A stretch of 64,000 nucleotides of DNA from Rickettsiella endosymbiont of Xylota segnis (GTDB taxonomy: Bacteria > Pseudomonadota > Gammaproteobacteria > Diplorickettsiales > Diplorickettsiaceae), in assembly GCF_964019545.1 (NCBI RefSeq), contig NZ_OZ026451.1, forward strand, positions 434,001 to 498,000, written 5' to 3'. Each line of letters opens with the position of its first letter. Position 1 is the stretch's first letter. Shown here in pieces: positions 37,077 through 46,882 of this stretch. Position numbers and translations under genes: made by a program. The notes under the pieces were generated by a model. The model made no database searches. It was not told the origin of the DNA and saw only the letters and a program-made list of their open reading frames with translations.

Positions 37077-38252
37077 TGCAGTTTTTAATTGGACTAATGC
37101 TTTTTCTAGGCTGGCATTATCAAGTGCAAAAGAAAGACGTAAATAACCCGGTGCGCCAAAAGCTGAACCAGGAACAGTAGCGAGGTTCGCACTGTTGAGC
37201 AAGTAATTAGCTAATTCATGATCAGAAGCAAACTTTTTATCGTTTCCAATAAAGTTGTGAAACGAAGGAAAGCAATAAAAGGCTCCTTGTGCGAATAAAC
37301 AATGTACTCCAGGAATTTGATTAAGCCCTTCTGAAAAAAATGTATGGCGTTGATGATAAATCTTATTCATAGCCTGCACGCAATCTTGATTACCGGTTAA
37401 AGCAGCGATAGCTGCAAATTGGGCAATAGAATTAGGATTAGAGGTACTTTGTGATTGTATATTGGACATGGCGAGCATGACTTCTTTAGGTCCAGCCGCA
37501 TAACCAATTCGCCAGCCAGTCATCGCATAAGCCTTTGAACAACCATTTAAGACTAATGTTCTATCATATAATTCCGGACATACATTGAGAATATTTTTGA
37601 AGGGTGCATTATCCCAGTAAATATGCTCATAAATGTCATCAGTAAGTATAAATACGGATGGGTGACGTAATAAAACTTTAGCCAGTGCATTGAGTTCTGC
37701 ATGCGTGTAGACCATGCCAGTAGGGTTAGAAGGACTATTAATTATAAAAAGCCGAGTTTTTTCATTAATCGCTGCTTCCAATTGCTCGGGTGTAATTTTT
37801 AAGCAAGACTCAATAGAACTGGAGATAAAAACCGGCTTTGCCTCTGCGAGTAATGCCATATCTGGGTAGGAAACCCAATAGGGTGCCGGGATAATAACTT
37901 CGTCACCTGGATTTAATAAAGATTGCATCAAATTATAAATAGATTGTTTAGCTCCACTCGAAACAATCACTTGATCCAATGAGTAATTTAGTTGGTTTTG
38001 CAATCTAAATTTATCAACCACCGCTTGTTTTAAACGCATGATACCGTCGACAGCAGTGTATTTCGTGTATCCCTCATCTAAAGCTAAGCGAGCCGCTTGT
38101 TTTATATGTTCAGGCGTATCAAAATCAGGTTCACCTACGGTTAGATTAATGATAGGTTTACCGCTGGCTTTAAGTCGATTGGCTGCTGCAGACAGACTTA
38201 AAGTAGGTGAAGGGTTAATTTGAGAAACGCGATGTGAGAGATTTATATGCAT
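37059..38252 (-). CDS. Class I aminotransferase, aspartate aminotransferase type
   Basis: A 397-residue PLP enzyme of the AspB/AspC I-gamma type. Visible motifs are LTVGEPDFDTPEHI near the N terminus, INSPSNPTGMVY (Asn for PLP), LTDDIYEHIYW (Asp and Tyr) and NGCSKAYAMTGWRIGY with the PLP-bound Lys. It probably transaminates aspartate and oxaloacetate; some members also act on aromatic amino acids or glutamate-prephenate. It is convergent with the MFS gene and divergent from uvrB. Confidence 0.88.
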   Translation of the reverse strand: MHINLSHRVSQINPSPTLSLSAAANRLKASGKPIINLTVGEPDFDTPEHIKQAARLALDEGYTKYTAVDGIMRLKQAVVDKFRLQNQLNYSLDQVIVSSGAKQSIYNLMQSLLNPGDEVIIPAPYWVSYPDMALLAEAKPVFISSSIESCLKITPEQLEAAINEKTRLFIINSPSNPTGMVYTHAELNALAKVLLRHPSVFILTDDIYEHIYWDNAPFKNILNVCPELYDRTLVLNGCSKAYAMTGWRIGYAAGPKEVMLAMSNIQSQSTSNPNSIAQFAAIAALTGNQDCVQAMNKIYHQRHTFFSEGLNQIPGVHCLFAQGAFYCFPSFHNFIGNDKKFASDHELANYLLNSANLATVPGSAFGAPGYLRLSFALDNASLEKALVQLKTALMHLT

Positions 38253-38418
38253 AGATTACGTCTACTTAAGCTAAACTGGTGCTAATAGGGTCTTTATTAT
38301 CGGTGAGAGCTTAATAATAAAGCAAGCCTGTTTCTGGAAATAATGGCTTACTCCTCATTGCGAGCGCGAAGCACGCGGCATCTAGGAAATTACTTACAAC
38401 AATTGGATTTTTGGCTAT
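38253..38418. other. aspartate aminotransferase-uvrB divergent intergenic region with repeat-like word
   Basis: This 166-base gap should hold promoters for both divergent genes. It also contains CATTGCGAGCGCGAAGCACG (about 38358-38377), resembling the CATTGCGAGCGAAGCGAAGC-type dispersed intergenic repeats common in several intracellular bacteria. It is GC-rich compared with its surroundings. No ORF. Confidence 0.35.
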
Positions 38419-40428
38419 ATGTCTAAACCTTTTGAATTAACTTCAAACTTTAAACCCGCAGGCGATCAACCCATTGCGATCAAAGAGTTGATTCATGGAT
38501 TGGAAGCGGGCTTAGCCTACCAAACATTGTTGGGTGTAACCGGTTCGGGTAAGACGTTTAGTATTGCGCATGTCATGCAAAAAATTCAGCGCCCGGTTCT
38601 GATTTTGGCGCCTAATAAAACCTTGGCAGCGCAGTTGTATGGTGAGATGCGGAGTTTTTTTCCGCATAATGCAGTGGAATATTTTGTTTCTTATTATGAT
38701 TATTATCAACCTGAGGCCTATGTTCCAACGACAGATACTTTTATTGAAAAGGATGCGGCGGTTAATGAACATATCGAACAAATGCGTTTATCGGCTACTA
38801 AATCATTGTTAGAACGTCGAGATGTTGTGATTGTCGCCACGGTATCTGCTATTTATGGTTTAGGTGATCCTAATACTTACATCGATATGATGTTACATAT
38901 GCGCCGAGGCGATCAAATCGATCAACGTTTTATTTTAAGACGTTTGACTGAGCTACAATATAGTCGTAACGACATGGATTTTCGTCGTGCTACTTACCGT
39001 GTGCGTGGTGATGTGATTGATGTTTATCCGGCGGAGTCAGCAGAAGAAGCGGTACGTATTGAATTACTGGATGACACGATAGAGCATCTTGGTTATTTTG
39101 ATCCGTTAACTGGTGAATTACTTAGACGAGTACCGCGTTTAACTATTTATCCAAAAACTCATTATGTAACTCCGCGAGATAAAATTTTAAACGCCGTTGA
39201 ATCAATTAAAATTGAACTAAAAGAACGTTTGGCACAACTACATGCGGCTAATAAATTAGTAGAATTTCAACGTTTAGAGCAGCGTACGCGTTTTGATATC
39301 GAGATGCTTTTAGAGTTAGGATATTGTAATGGAATAGAAAATTATTCCCGATATTTATCCGGTCGCGCTGCAGGTCAACCGCCGCCTACTTTAATGGATT
39401 ATTTGCCGAAAGATGCATTGTTGGTGATTGATGAATCTCACGTTACGGTTCCACAATTGGGTGCGATGTATAAAGGTGATCGTTCCCGAAAAGAAACTTT
39501 AGTCGAGTATGGTTTTCGTTTGCCTTCTGCTTTAGATAATAGGCCCTTACAGTTCCAAGAGTTTTCTGATTTAGCCTTTCAAACTATTTATGTTTCTGCA
39601 ACGCCGAGTATTTATGAAATTGAACACTCGGGTGCAGTGGTAGAGCAAGTTATCAGGCCCACAGGTTTAGTTGATCCCTTGCTTGAAGTAAGACCTGTTG
39701 CGACACAAGTTGATGATTTGCTTTCTGAGATTAATCGTTGTGTTGCAAAAAACGAACGTGTTTTAGTTACAACCTTAACAAAACGTTTATCTGAAGACTT
39801 AACAGAATACCTTGCCGAACATGGGGTGAAAGTACGTTATCTGCATTCAGATATTGATACGGTCGAGCGAGTCGAAATTATTCGTGATTTGCGCTTAGGT
39901 AAATTTGATGTTTTGGTTGGAATTAATTTGCTGCGCGAAGGGCTGGATATGCCAGAGGTTGCACTTGTTGCAATCCTGGATGCGGATAAAGAAGGATTTT
40001 TACGTTCTGAACGTTCTTTAATTCAAACGATAGGTCGCGCAGCCCGACACATCGACGGTCGAGCAATTCTATATGCGGATAAAATAACTGGCTCGATGCA
40101 AAAAGCGATAGCTGAAACCGAGAGACGTCGTACTAAGCAGCTAGCTTTTAATAAAAAACATCACATTACTCCTAAAGGAATCGCAAAAGCAGTGCATGAT
40201 ATTCTTGAGGGCGCGCGATCCGATGTTTCAACGAATAAACAACATTTGTTAAAAGTAGCTGAAGAGCAAGCTTATTATGCGGCTTTATCTCCAGAAGAAC
40301 TTGCCAAAAAAATTAAGCAATTAGAACGCGAAATGTTTAATTATGCAAAAAACTTGCAGTTTGAAGAAGCAGCTGAAGTGCGCGACCAATTAAAAAAACT
40401 TAAAGAAAAAATAATGGGAATTGATTAA
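38419..40428 (+). CDS. uvrB: Excinuclease ABC subunit B
   Basis: A 669-residue UvrB (E. coli 673), the damage-verifying helicase-like subunit of nucleotide excision repair. It opens [17 protein letters not shown]. Walker A is GVTGSGKTF, and the beta-hairpin region reads [12 protein letters not shown]. The helicase motifs are DESH, YVSATPS and QTIGRAARH. The C-terminal UVR domain that contacts UvrC is present ([25 protein letters not shown]). It precedes tRNA-Val by 71 bases. Confidence 0.96.
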   Translation: MSKPFELTSNFKPAGDQPIAIKELIHGLEAGLAYQTLLGVTGSGKTFSIAHVMQKIQRPVLILAPNKTLAAQLYGEMRSFFPHNAVEYFVSYYDYYQPEAYVPTTDTFIEKDAAVNEHIEQMRLSATKSLLERRDVVIVATVSAIYGLGDPNTYIDMMLHMRRGDQIDQRFILRRLTELQYSRNDMDFRRATYRVRGDVIDVYPAESAEEAVRIELLDDTIEHLGYFDPLTGELLRRVPRLTIYPKTHYVTPRDKILNAVESIKIELKERLAQLHAANKLVEFQRLEQRTRFDIEMLLELGYCNGIENYSRYLSGRAAGQPPPTLMDYLPKDALLVIDESHVTVPQLGAMYKGDRSRKETLVEYGFRLPSALDNRPLQFQEFSDLAFQTIYVSATPSIYEIEHSGAVVEQVIRPTGLVDPLLEVRPVATQVDDLLSEINRCVAKNERVLVTTLTKRLSEDLTEYLAEHGVKVRYLHSDIDTVERVEIIRDLRLGKFDVLVGINLLREGLDMPEVALVAILDADKEGFLRSERSLIQTIGRAARHIDGRAILYADKITGSMQKAIAETERRRTKQLAFNKKHHITPKGIAKAVHDILEGARSDVSTNKQHLLKVAEEQAYYAALSPEELAKKIKQLEREMFNYAKNLQFEEAAEVRDQLKKLKEKIMGID

Positions 40429-40499
40429 GCAGTTGCGTCTCTAAATCAAGAGTGTTATTTTCTTCCTCCATTAATTTTGATTAAATCTTTGTAACCTGT

Positions 40500-40574
40500 A
40501 GGCACGTAGCTCAGTGGTAGAGCACCACCTTGACATGGTGGTGGTCGGTGGTTCGATCCCACTCGTGCCTACCA
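40500..40574 (+). tRNA. tRNA-Val (GAC)
   Basis: A full cloverleaf. The 7-base acceptor stem is AGGCACG with CGTGCCT. The D-arm is AGCTCAGTGGTAGAGC. The anticodon stem CCACC/GGTGG encloses loop TTGACAT, giving anticodon GAC. The T-arm is GGTTCGATCCC, and CCA is encoded at 40572-40574. It ends only 21 bases before thrS, so tRNA and mRNA are probably cut from a shared transcript. Confidence 0.93.
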
Positions 40575-40595
40575 AACTATTTTTGGATAAGAGCA

Positions 40596-42524
40596 ATGCC
40601 TATTATTACCTTATTAGACGGAACACAGCGTACTGTTGCTAATGGGGATACAATTTATCAAATAGCTGAACAAATCGGGCCTAGTTTCGCAAAATCTGCT
40701 ATAGCTGCAGAAGTAGATGGGCAACTTGTTGATTTATCTTATTCCATTAGAAAAAATATTAATTTAAAAATACTTACTTCGTCTGATCCTGAATCACTAG
40801 TGATTGTTCGACATTCGACAGCCCACCTACTCGCCTATGCGGTTAAACAATTATTTCCAACTGTGCAGATAGTTATTGGACCTGCTATAGAAAATGGATT
40901 TTATCATGATTTCGCTTTATCACACACTTTTACACCGGATGATTTGGTCAAGATAGAACAGCGAATGCATGAGTTGGTTAAACTGGATTTACCTATACAA
41001 CGATCTACGGTGTCTAGAGAAGAAGCTATCAAGTTATTCCGTGATTTAGGAGAAGAATATAAAGCAGAGATGATTAATGCAATTCCAGAAAAAGAGGTAT
41101 TGTCACTATATCGAGAAGGAGATTTTCTTGATCTGTGTCGTGGACCTCATGTACCCAGTACGGGTAAGCTTAAAGTCTTTAAATTAACGCATGTTGCAGG
41201 TGCTTATTGGCGCGGTGATGCCAAAAATGAAATGCTGCAACGTATCTATGGTACTGCTTGGTTAAAAGAAAGTGATTTAAAAGATTACTTATATCGCTTA
41301 GAAGAAGCTGAAAAGCGTGATCATCGCAAATTGGCAAAACAATTAGATTTATTTCATATCCAAGAAGAAGCGCCAGGTATGGTGTTTTGGCATCCTCGTG
41401 GCTGGATTGTATATCAAATTATCGAACAATACATTCGTGCACGTTTGCAAGTAGTAGGCTATCAAGAAATACGTACACCACAATTACTTGCGCGCCAACT
41501 TTGGGAAAAATCAGGTCATTGGGATAAATTTTTTAAAGAAATGTTTACCACAGCTACGGAAAATACCGAATTTGCAATTAAGCCGATGAACTGTCCGGGA
41601 CATATCCAAATTTTTAATCAAGGTATAAAAAGTTACCGCGATCTTCCTCTGCGTTTTGCGGAATTTGGTTCTTGTCATCGTAATGAGCCTTCGGGTGCAT
41701 TACATGGTTTAATGCGCGTACGTGGCTTTGTACAAGACGATGCACATATATTCTGCACAGAAGATCAGATTCAAGCGGAAGTAGCGGCTTTTATTGATTT
41801 GCTTTATAGCGTCTATGCCGATTTTGGCTTTAATGAAGTTATTCTTAAATTAGCCACACGCCCAGAAGCACGTGTCGGTTCAGATGAAAGCTGGGATAAA
41901 GCTGAAAAAGCTTTGGCGCAAGCCTTAGATGCCCGCGAAGGGGTAACATGGACTTATTCACCCGGTGAAGGGGCTTTCTATGGTCCAAAAATCGAGTTTT
42001 CTTTAAAAGATTGTTTAGGTCGTATTTGGCAATGCGGCACCATTCAAGTTGATTTTTCTATGCCGGAACGATTAGGTGCTGAATATGTAAACGAGCAAGG
42101 TGAGCGTAAAACGCCGGTTATGTTGCATAGAGCTATTTTAGGCTCTATAGAGCGTTTTATAGGTATACTCATTGAGCATTATGCGGGTCATTTCCCTTTA
42201 TGGTTAGCTCCTATACAAGTGGTTATCATGACTATCACCGATAAACAACACGATTATGCCAGTAAAATAGCTCAGGAATTAGAGCGTTTAGGGCTAAGAA
42301 TCAAGTTGGACTTGAGAAATGAGAAGATCAGCTTTAAGATTCGCGAACATAGTTTGCAGAAGGTTCCTTATCAACTCGTGATAGGAGCTAAGGAAGTCGA
42401 TACAAAACAAGTCACCATACGTAGACAAACAGGGGATGATTTGGGTAGTATGTCGGTCCATACGTTTTATCAGATGATTCAGCAGGCTATTGTGCCGCAA
42501 AGTCGAATCGATACGGAGAAATAG
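40596..42524 (+). CDS. thrS: Threonyl-tRNA synthetase
   Basis: A 642-residue class II synthetase, the same length as E. coli ThrS. It has an N-terminal TGS domain ([15 protein letters not shown]) and the editing domain with [11 protein letters not shown]. In the catalytic core, motif 2 lies around [19 protein letters not shown] and the zinc Cys is in [12 protein letters not shown]; a C-terminal anticodon domain follows. The frame also opens further upstream at 40530, but that would read through the tRNA gene, so the ATG at 40596 is taken as start. It heads thrS-infC-rpmI-rplT. Confidence 0.96.
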   Translation: MPIITLLDGTQRTVANGDTIYQIAEQIGPSFAKSAIAAEVDGQLVDLSYSIRKNINLKILTSSDPESLVIVRHSTAHLLAYAVKQLFPTVQIVIGPAIENGFYHDFALSHTFTPDDLVKIEQRMHELVKLDLPIQRSTVSREEAIKLFRDLGEEYKAEMINAIPEKEVLSLYREGDFLDLCRGPHVPSTGKLKVFKLTHVAGAYWRGDAKNEMLQRIYGTAWLKESDLKDYLYRLEEAEKRDHRKLAKQLDLFHIQEEAPGMVFWHPRGWIVYQIIEQYIRARLQVVGYQEIRTPQLLARQLWEKSGHWDKFFKEMFTTATENTEFAIKPMNCPGHIQIFNQGIKSYRDLPLRFAEFGSCHRNEPSGALHGLMRVRGFVQDDAHIFCTEDQIQAEVAAFIDLLYSVYADFGFNEVILKLATRPEARVGSDESWDKAEKALAQALDAREGVTWTYSPGEGAFYGPKIEFSLKDCLGRIWQCGTIQVDFSMPERLGAEYVNEQGERKTPVMLHRAILGSIERFIGILIEHYAGHFPLWLAPIQVVIMTITDKQHDYASKIAQELERLGLRIKLDLRNEKISFKIREHSLQKVPYQLVIGAKEVDTKQVTIRRQTGDDLGSMSVHTFYQMIQQAIVPQSRIDTEK

Positions 42525-42526
42525 TT

Positions 42527-43108
42527 ATTAGTACCGAAAAAGTTATTCAGCATCGACCAGGAGGGGCAGGGCAGCCTAGGTCAGGGGCCAACAATGCAAA
42601 GAAGGTTAGGATTAATGGCGAGATTCGCGCTCCCCAAGTCAGGTTAATAGGCCCTGAGCGTGAGCAGTTAGGCGTGGTTTCTTTAGATAAGGCATTACGA
42701 GAGGCTGAAGAGGCTGGTCTTGACTTAGTAGAAATTGTACCGACAGCTGTTCCTCCCGTTTGTCGGATTATGAATCTTGGAAAATATGTATTTGAATTGA
42801 ATAAGCAAAAATCAGCACAAAAGAAAAAGCAAAAGCGCATTCAATTGAAAGAAATTAAGTTTCGACCCGTAACGGAAGAGGGAGATTATCAGGTCAAGCT
42901 ACGCAACCTGATACGTTTCCTGCAACAGGGCGATAAAGCTAAAATTACGGTACGATTTCGGGGTCGTGAAATCGCCCATTTGCACTTAGGCGCTAAGCTT
43001 ATCGAACGTTTAGAAAAGGATTTGGTTGCTTATGCCGTGATCGATGATAAACCTAAAATGGAAGGTCGGCAGATGGTGTTAGTGGTTAGCCCAAAAAAAA
43101 CTAAGTAG
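42527..43108 (+). CDS. infC: Translation initiation factor IF-3, AUU start
   Basis: IF-3 of 193 residues. The conserved region begins [17 protein letters not shown] and continues through [18 protein letters not shown]. No ATG or GTG lies before the conserved N-terminal domain. The only suitable start is ATT at 42527, two bases after the thrS stop and 8 bases after a GGAG Shine-Dalgarno sequence (42515-42518). AUU is the classical IF-3 start codon and underlies its autorepression. A GTG at 42674 would remove a third of the protein. The N-terminal extension (about 25 residues, Gly/Arg-rich) is longer than in E. coli. Confidence 0.94.
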   Translation: MSTEKVIQHRPGGAGQPRSGANNAKKVRINGEIRAPQVRLIGPEREQLGVVSLDKALREAEEAGLDLVEIVPTAVPPVCRIMNLGKYVFELNKQKSAQKKKQKRIQLKEIKFRPVTEEGDYQVKLRNLIRFLQQGDKAKITVRFRGREIAHLHLGAKLIERLEKDLVAYAVIDDKPKMEGRQMVLVVSPKKTK

Positions 43109-43117
43109 CTCAACGAT

Positions 43118-43239
43118 ACTCATACCAATGGGATTTTTGACAAGGCGCCGCGATAATGAAGCAACCGGAGGGTATTCATATACAAGAGGATTGCGAATTG
43201 AGCGGCAACACAGACAAAAATTCAAGTGCGAAGAGTATA
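43118..43239 (+). repeat. Dispersed intergenic repeat, copy B
   Basis: It lies between infC and rpmI, in inverted orientation to the copies at 10194-10287 and 50586-50708. Its best conserved blocks against copy C are GAAGCAACCRGAR-GTATT, ATTGCGAATTGAGCGG and AACACAGACAAAAA, then AAGTGCGAA. Against copy A it shares ATTTTTGACAA (reverse of TTGTCAAAAAT) and the flanking ACTCATAC. Roughly 120 bases, without an ORF. It widens the infC-rpmI gap to 165 bases. Confidence 0.75.
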
Positions 43240-43273
43240 AATATAATTAAGTAATGCGGAGTAAAACTCTATT

Positions 43274-43468
43274 ATGCCAAAGTTAAAAAGTCACCGAGGC
43301 GCTGCAAAGCGTTTTAAGCCCACAGCGAACGGTTATAAATGTGCGCAATCACACCATAACCATATCCTTACTAAGAAAGATACTAAGCGCAAGCGTAACT
43401 TGCGTCATACAAATTTAGTTAACCCCAGTGACGTACGTGCTGTCGAACGTATGTTACAAGGTTCATAG
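43274..43468 (+). CDS. rpmI: 50S ribosomal protein L35
   Basis: A 64-residue, strongly basic protein with the L35 pattern: [20 protein letters not shown] at the start, then [18 protein letters not shown] and a C-terminal region ending VERMLQGS. Length matches E. coli L35 (65). It is followed after 35 bases by rplT, the normal pair. Confidence 0.95.
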   Translation: MPKLKSHRGAAKRFKPTANGYKCAQSHHNHILTKKDTKRKRNLRHTNLVNPSDVRAVERMLQGS

Positions 43469-43503
43469 AAAACAACGAAAGATAATTCAAGAGGTTAAAG
43501 ACG

Positions 43504-43860
43504 ATGCCAAGAGTGAAACGTGGGGTAACTGCAAGAGCCCGACATAAAAAAATCCTAAAAGCAGCTAAGGGTTATAAGGGCGCGCGTAGTCGCGTCATTA
43601 GAGCAGCGAAGCAGGCAGTTACAAAAGCAGGTCAGTACGCTTATCGTGATAGAAAGCAAAAGAAGCGTGACTTTCGTGCACTGTGGATAGTACGTATTAA
43701 TGCCGGAGTACGTGAACATGGTATGATTTATAGCCGTTTTATTGCGGGTCTTAGCAAAGCAGAAATCGTCGTTGATCGTAAAATTTTAGCGGATTTAGCT
43801 ATTACCGATAAAGCTACTTTTGCGCAGCTCGTAGAAAAAGCTAAACAAGCTTTAGCTTAA
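43504..43860 (+). CDS. rplT: 50S ribosomal protein L20
   Basis: A 118-residue protein, the same length as E. coli L20. It begins [19 protein letters not shown], continues through [17 protein letters not shown], and carries the C-terminal 23S-binding part [21 protein letters not shown]20 is needed early in 50S assembly and often represses its own operon by binding mRNA. It is the last gene of thrS-infC-rpmI-rplT; a hairpin terminator follows at once. pheS does not follow, unlike in E. coli. Confidence 0.96.
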   Translation: MPRVKRGVTARARHKKILKAAKGYKGARSRVIRAAKQAVTKAGQYAYRDRKQKKRDFRALWIVRINAGVREHGMIYSRFIAGLSKAEIVVDRKILADLAITDKATFAQLVEKAKQALA

Positions 43861-43873
43861 TTGTCTATTTATT

Positions 43874-43925
43874 CTCACTTTGTTTTTTATTAGTGAATAA
43901 ATTAAAGAATAAAGTGAGGATCTTT
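43874..43925 (+). terminator. Predicted terminator after rplT
   Basis: The arms CTCACTTTGTT (43874-43886 region) and AATAAAGTGAG (43908-43918) pair, with A/T-rich extension toward the loop, followed by TCTTTC. The stem has one or two mismatches. The right arm AATAAAGTGAGGAT recurs at about 45037-45050 before the second ART-like gene. Confidence 0.5.
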
Positions 43926-44041
43926 CATAATAAATTTTTCTAGTATTGATATTTTTATTAATTTAAATTTTTATTTTATCCTAGCAGTTTTTTTGTTAGT
44001 ATAAACATTTTAAATATTAAATAAGGATATTGATCTTTAGC

Positions 44042-44251
44042 ATGGACAACAACAATAACGGATTACTTCAAAAAGATTATGAATATCCTTTTGTATTAGC
44101 TTATTCCAATCACCATGATGTTTTAATCTCTTATGGTCCAGAAGATGGCATTTTATGGCGTGGCCAAGAAATAATTGATTCTCAAAATCTTTCAAAAATT
44201 AGCTTGCTGGCTCATTTAAATAAAGTTTTTCATTTTGGATTTACTCGATAG
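44042..44251 (+). pseudogene. N-terminal fragment of ART-like gene 1
   Basis: This frame, read from the ATG at 44042, carries ILWRGQEIID and LNKVFHFGFTR, matching FIWRGEEII and LNEVFKNGFRQ of the intact neighbour at 45162-45848. It stops at TAG after FTR. The shifted frame continues without pause as AEQSILAELPYIKSLDPMFICASS, so the gene is broken near 44250. Compared with the neighbour, it has an N-terminal extension of about 35 residues. The related Arg (in WRG) corresponds to the catalytic Arg of pertussis-toxin-type ADP-ribosyltransferases. Confidence 0.6.
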
Positions 44252-44253
44252 CG

Positions 44254-44904
44254 GAACAAAGTATTTTAGCTGAATTACCTTATATAAAATCTCTTGATCC
44301 GATGTTTATTTGCGCATCAAGTTCCGATCCTCTTGGTATAGAAAATGAAGAAATTTCAGCGGGAGAGTATGGCTATGTTTTTATGATTGATTCCACTGAG
44401 GAGAATAAGATACAGAGTGTTCCTTTGTGCGAAGATAATATATCTAACCCGAATTTTAGTAAGGGTTATTTAGGTGAAATTACTGAAGGGCCGGATTATG
44501 CGATTATATCTAAGTTCAATGTAAAGCATATATTAGGTGCTATTCCATCCCTTTCCGTCGTTAAACTCTTAGGGGTTAATGAAAAAAGTTTTATTAAAAA
44601 TCCTAAATATAGGGGATCTTTTTCCGATGAGGATATAAAAAAAATTACTGAAGTAGAAGAGGAAGATTTGTTGTGTCTTGTAAAACATGAAGATGGGAGT
44701 TTTGGTTTACAAACAGCACTTGAGAATATAAAAAAAATTACTGAAGTAGAAGAGGAAGATTTGTTGCGTCTTGTAAAACATGAAGACAGAAGCTTTGGTT
44801 TACAAGCAGAGCTAGGTAATAAACAGACTAATCTATCGTTTTTTCAAACTCCTCGAAATGTTAGTTTTTTTTATAAAACGTGTAGCCTAGATTATTCAAA
44901 ATAG
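44254..44904 (+). pseudogene. C-terminal part of ART-like gene 1
   Basis: This is the continuation of the broken gene; the first in-frame ATG is at 44302, giving 200 residues. FICASSSD aligns with the STS region, AGEYGYVFMID with AGTYGYIYLVE of the paralogue, and GPDYAIISKF with GSYAIVSKI. Here the position of the catalytic Glu of pertussis toxin S1 is Asp. A 31-residue segment (IKKITEVEEEDLL and following) is duplicated head-to-tail, and the end (ELGNKQTNLSFF) resembles that of the paralogue. Without the frameshift the product would be about 287 residues. Confidence 0.6.
44633..44818 (+). repeat. 93-base in-frame tandem duplication
   Basis: Two nearly identical 93-base units, 44633-44725 and 44726-44818, each encode ITEVEEEDLL-LVKHED followed by SFGLQ. 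Differences are few (for example TGT to CGT, GGGAGT to AGAAGC). The unit is a multiple of three, so the frame is kept. The neighbour paralogue has no such unit, which makes the duplication recent. Confidence 0.85.
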
Positions 44905-45161
44905 TCACAGAATATATAGGCCCTCTTCCTGACACATATGCATACGTACAGTCAAAAAGTTTTGTTGATAGAGTAGGGTTGCTGCCAACTTAGCCTTCCC
45001 CATCTTAAGTATTTTCACTTAATTAGCCACGTTTAAATAAAGTGAGGATACAACTTTAAAATTTTATTTTTCAAATTAAAATAACTATTTTAATCTTTTT
45101 AATTTTTAATTGATTCTGTTAATATATTTATGTGTTTTAAACTTTATTAAGGATAATAATT

Positions 45162-45848
45162 ATGCCAAAAAAAGATTTTATATGGCGCGGTGAAGAAATC
45201 ATTGTTAGAAAAGATAGTTTTGTAAATACCTTAGCGGATGGTCTTAATGAAGTTTTTAAAAATGGATTTAGGCAAACTGATTTGGATACAGAAATTTTAA
45301 GTAAAGTATTTAAACCCTTACCTGCAACTTATATTACCGCATCCAGCACAAAATGTAGCGACGGTGACTTTATTGGTCGAGATAACGAGTTTGTTTCAGC
45401 CGGAACTTATGGATATATTTATTTAGTAGAAGCAAAAAATATAACTACTATAGATGTACCAAAAGAAAAGGGATCTTATGCTATTGTGTCCAAGATAGAT
45501 CCTAGTCTTATCGTTGGTGCCATGCCTTCTGTATTTGTTGCATTTGCTTTAAATATACCCGAGCAGAGTTTTATTACTAATCCCGCTTATGAAAAAGTTT
45601 TTAATTGTGGAAAAATAAAACAGATTATTGGAGAAGAATTTTCATTAATAGTACCAGAACGTCTTCCTATAAATCCCAGCTATCTAAGTGAAGTTTATCA
45701 GCGCTACTTACAAGCAGACGAGCTCGGTAATCGACAAGCTAGTAGTTTAGGCACTGCATCTTCTAGTCGTAAAAGCGTTAGTTTTTTTCAAAACAGGCCT
45801 GACACAGAAGTTGGACTTCCGGAAACACAAGCGTCACCACATCCTTAG
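45162..45848 (+). CDS. ART-like protein 2 (pertussis toxin S1 / enterotoxin A-like)
   Basis: A 228-residue protein. WRG with Arg9, VFKNGF (residues 31-36), YITASST (57-63) and GYIYLVEAKN (84-93) line up in order with pertussis toxin S1 (YRYDS, VFQNGF, FVSTSSS, GYIYEVRADN). This is the R-STS-E ADP-ribosyltransferase layout. At the third catalytic position the sequence is GSYAIVSKIDP, with Ser105 where S1 has Glu129, so activity may be lost or changed. No signal peptide. An AAGGAT site precedes the ATG. The Ser-rich C terminus ends in ASPHP. The assignment rests on eye-aligned motifs only. Confidence 0.5.
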   Translation: MPKKDFIWRGEEIIVRKDSFVNTLADGLNEVFKNGFRQTDLDTEILSKVFKPLPATYITASSTKCSDGDFIGRDNEFVSAGTYGYIYLVEAKNITTIDVPKEKGSYAIVSKIDPSLIVGAMPSVFVAFALNIPEQSFITNPAYEKVFNCGKIKQIIGEEFSLIVPERLPINPSYLSEVYQRYLQADELGNRQASSLGTASSSRKSVSFFQNRPDTEVGLPETQASPHP

Positions 45849-45860
45849 TGAGGCTATAGA

Positions 45861-46457
45861 TTAAACAGTTACGCGTGCAAACAATGAACGAGCTAGCGTA
45901 TGATTATCAATAAACTCTAGCTCGCTACCTAATGGGACACCATGCGCGATGCGACTGATCTTAATCCCTTTTTGTTTAATCAACTCAGTGAGGTAGTGCG
46001 CGGTCGCTTCGCCTTCTACGGTGGGATTAGTCGCTAAAATAATTTCTTGCGGTGGCTGCGTATTAATACGGTGAACAAAATGCTTTATACCTAACTCTTC
46101 AGGTCCTATGCCATCGAGTGGTGACAAGCGGCCCATTAGAACAAAATAATAACCACGATAGCTGGCCGTTTGCTCGATAGCGAGTACATCAACCGGTGTT
46201 TCAACCACACAGAGTAGACTAGTATCTCGATTTGGGCTTGAACATAATGTACAAATAGGTGTTTCGCTTAAGCTTCGACATTGCTCGCAATTTCCAACTT
46301 CTTGAATCGCTTGCTCAATAATTTTTGCTAACGCTGAACCATCCGCGCGTGCTCTTTCTAGTAAATGAAAGACCATGCGCTGCGCAGATTTAGGTCCTAC
46401 TCCTGGCAAGCAACAAAATTGTGCGATCATTTGTGTGATCAAAGGGCTAAATGCCAT
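45861..46457 (-). CDS. recR: Recombination protein RecR
   Basis: A 198-residue RecR (E. coli 201), part of the RecFOR pathway that loads RecA on gapped DNA. It has an N-terminal helix-hairpin-helix (CCLPGVGPKSAQRMVFHLL), a C4 zinc finger (CEQCRSLSETPICTLC), and a Toprim domain (LLCVVETPVDVLAIEQT ... LATNPTVEGEATAHYL). It is last of the dnaX-ybaB-recR operon, 33 bases after ybaB. Confidence 0.96.
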   Translation of the reverse strand: MAFSPLITQMIAQFCCLPGVGPKSAQRMVFHLLERARADGSALAKIIEQAIQEVGNCEQCRSLSETPICTLCSSPNRDTSLLCVVETPVDVLAIEQTASYRGYYFVLMGRLSPLDGIGPEELGIKHFVHRINTQPPQEIILATNPTVEGEATAHYLTELIKQKGIKISRIAHGVPLGSELEFIDNHTLARSLFARVTV

Positions 46458-46490
46458 ATCGATTTACACCTATTTTCTTTAGCGTACTAA

Positions 46491-46832
46491 TTATTTAGTT
46501 GTCGTCGTTGCTATATCACTGCTAAATTTTGTTTGCATAAGACTGGTTAAGTCATTTAATTTTTGACGTGATGCTTGTTCAATTTCTTTTAGTGCGGCAT
46601 TAAATGCGCCTACCAGCAATTCTTCGACAAATTCTTTCGGTTCCTTTAACGAAGCCGGATCTAGCCAAATGGACTTCACCGTATGTCGACCATCCATTTC
46701 AACTTTAACCATACCACCACCTGCTTCTCCGGTAACCACGATTTGTGCTAATTCGGCTTGAGCAGATTGCATCTTGGACTGCATGTCTTGGGCTTGTTTT
46801 AAAAGCGTGTCTAGGTCAACTTTCATATTCAT
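46491..46832 (-). CDS. ybaB: YbaB/EbfC nucleoid-associated protein
   Basis: A 113-residue protein with LLKQAQDMQSKMQSAQAEL at the start (dimerising helix), the VTGEAGGGMVKVEMDG strand region, and DPASL, typical of YbaB/EbfC. It is a small dimeric DNA-binding protein, 109 residues in E. coli. It lies between dnaX and recR with 50 and 33 bases of spacing, the usual operon. Confidence 0.95.
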   Translation of the reverse strand: MNMKVDLDTLLKQAQDMQSKMQSAQAELAQIVVTGEAGGGMVKVEMDGRHTVKSIWLDPASLKEPKEFVEELLVGAFNAALKEIEQASRQKLNDLTSLMQTKFSSDIATTTTK

Positions 46833-46882
46833 CTTATTTTCCTCTTTGTAGGTTCACTTTATTGGTAAATATACAGAGATAT

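Noticed and set aside
40530..40595. Upstream extension of the thrS frame
   Set aside because: It reads through the second half of tRNA-Val and adds 22 residues absent from ThrS; the ATG at 40596 matches the family.
42674..43108. IF-3 from the GTG at 42674
   Set aside because: It would lose the conserved N-terminal region starting RINGEIRAP; the AUU start is well placed.
44633..44818. CRISPR-like direct repeats
   Set aside because: Only two adjacent 93-base units, in frame within a coding region, without spacers.
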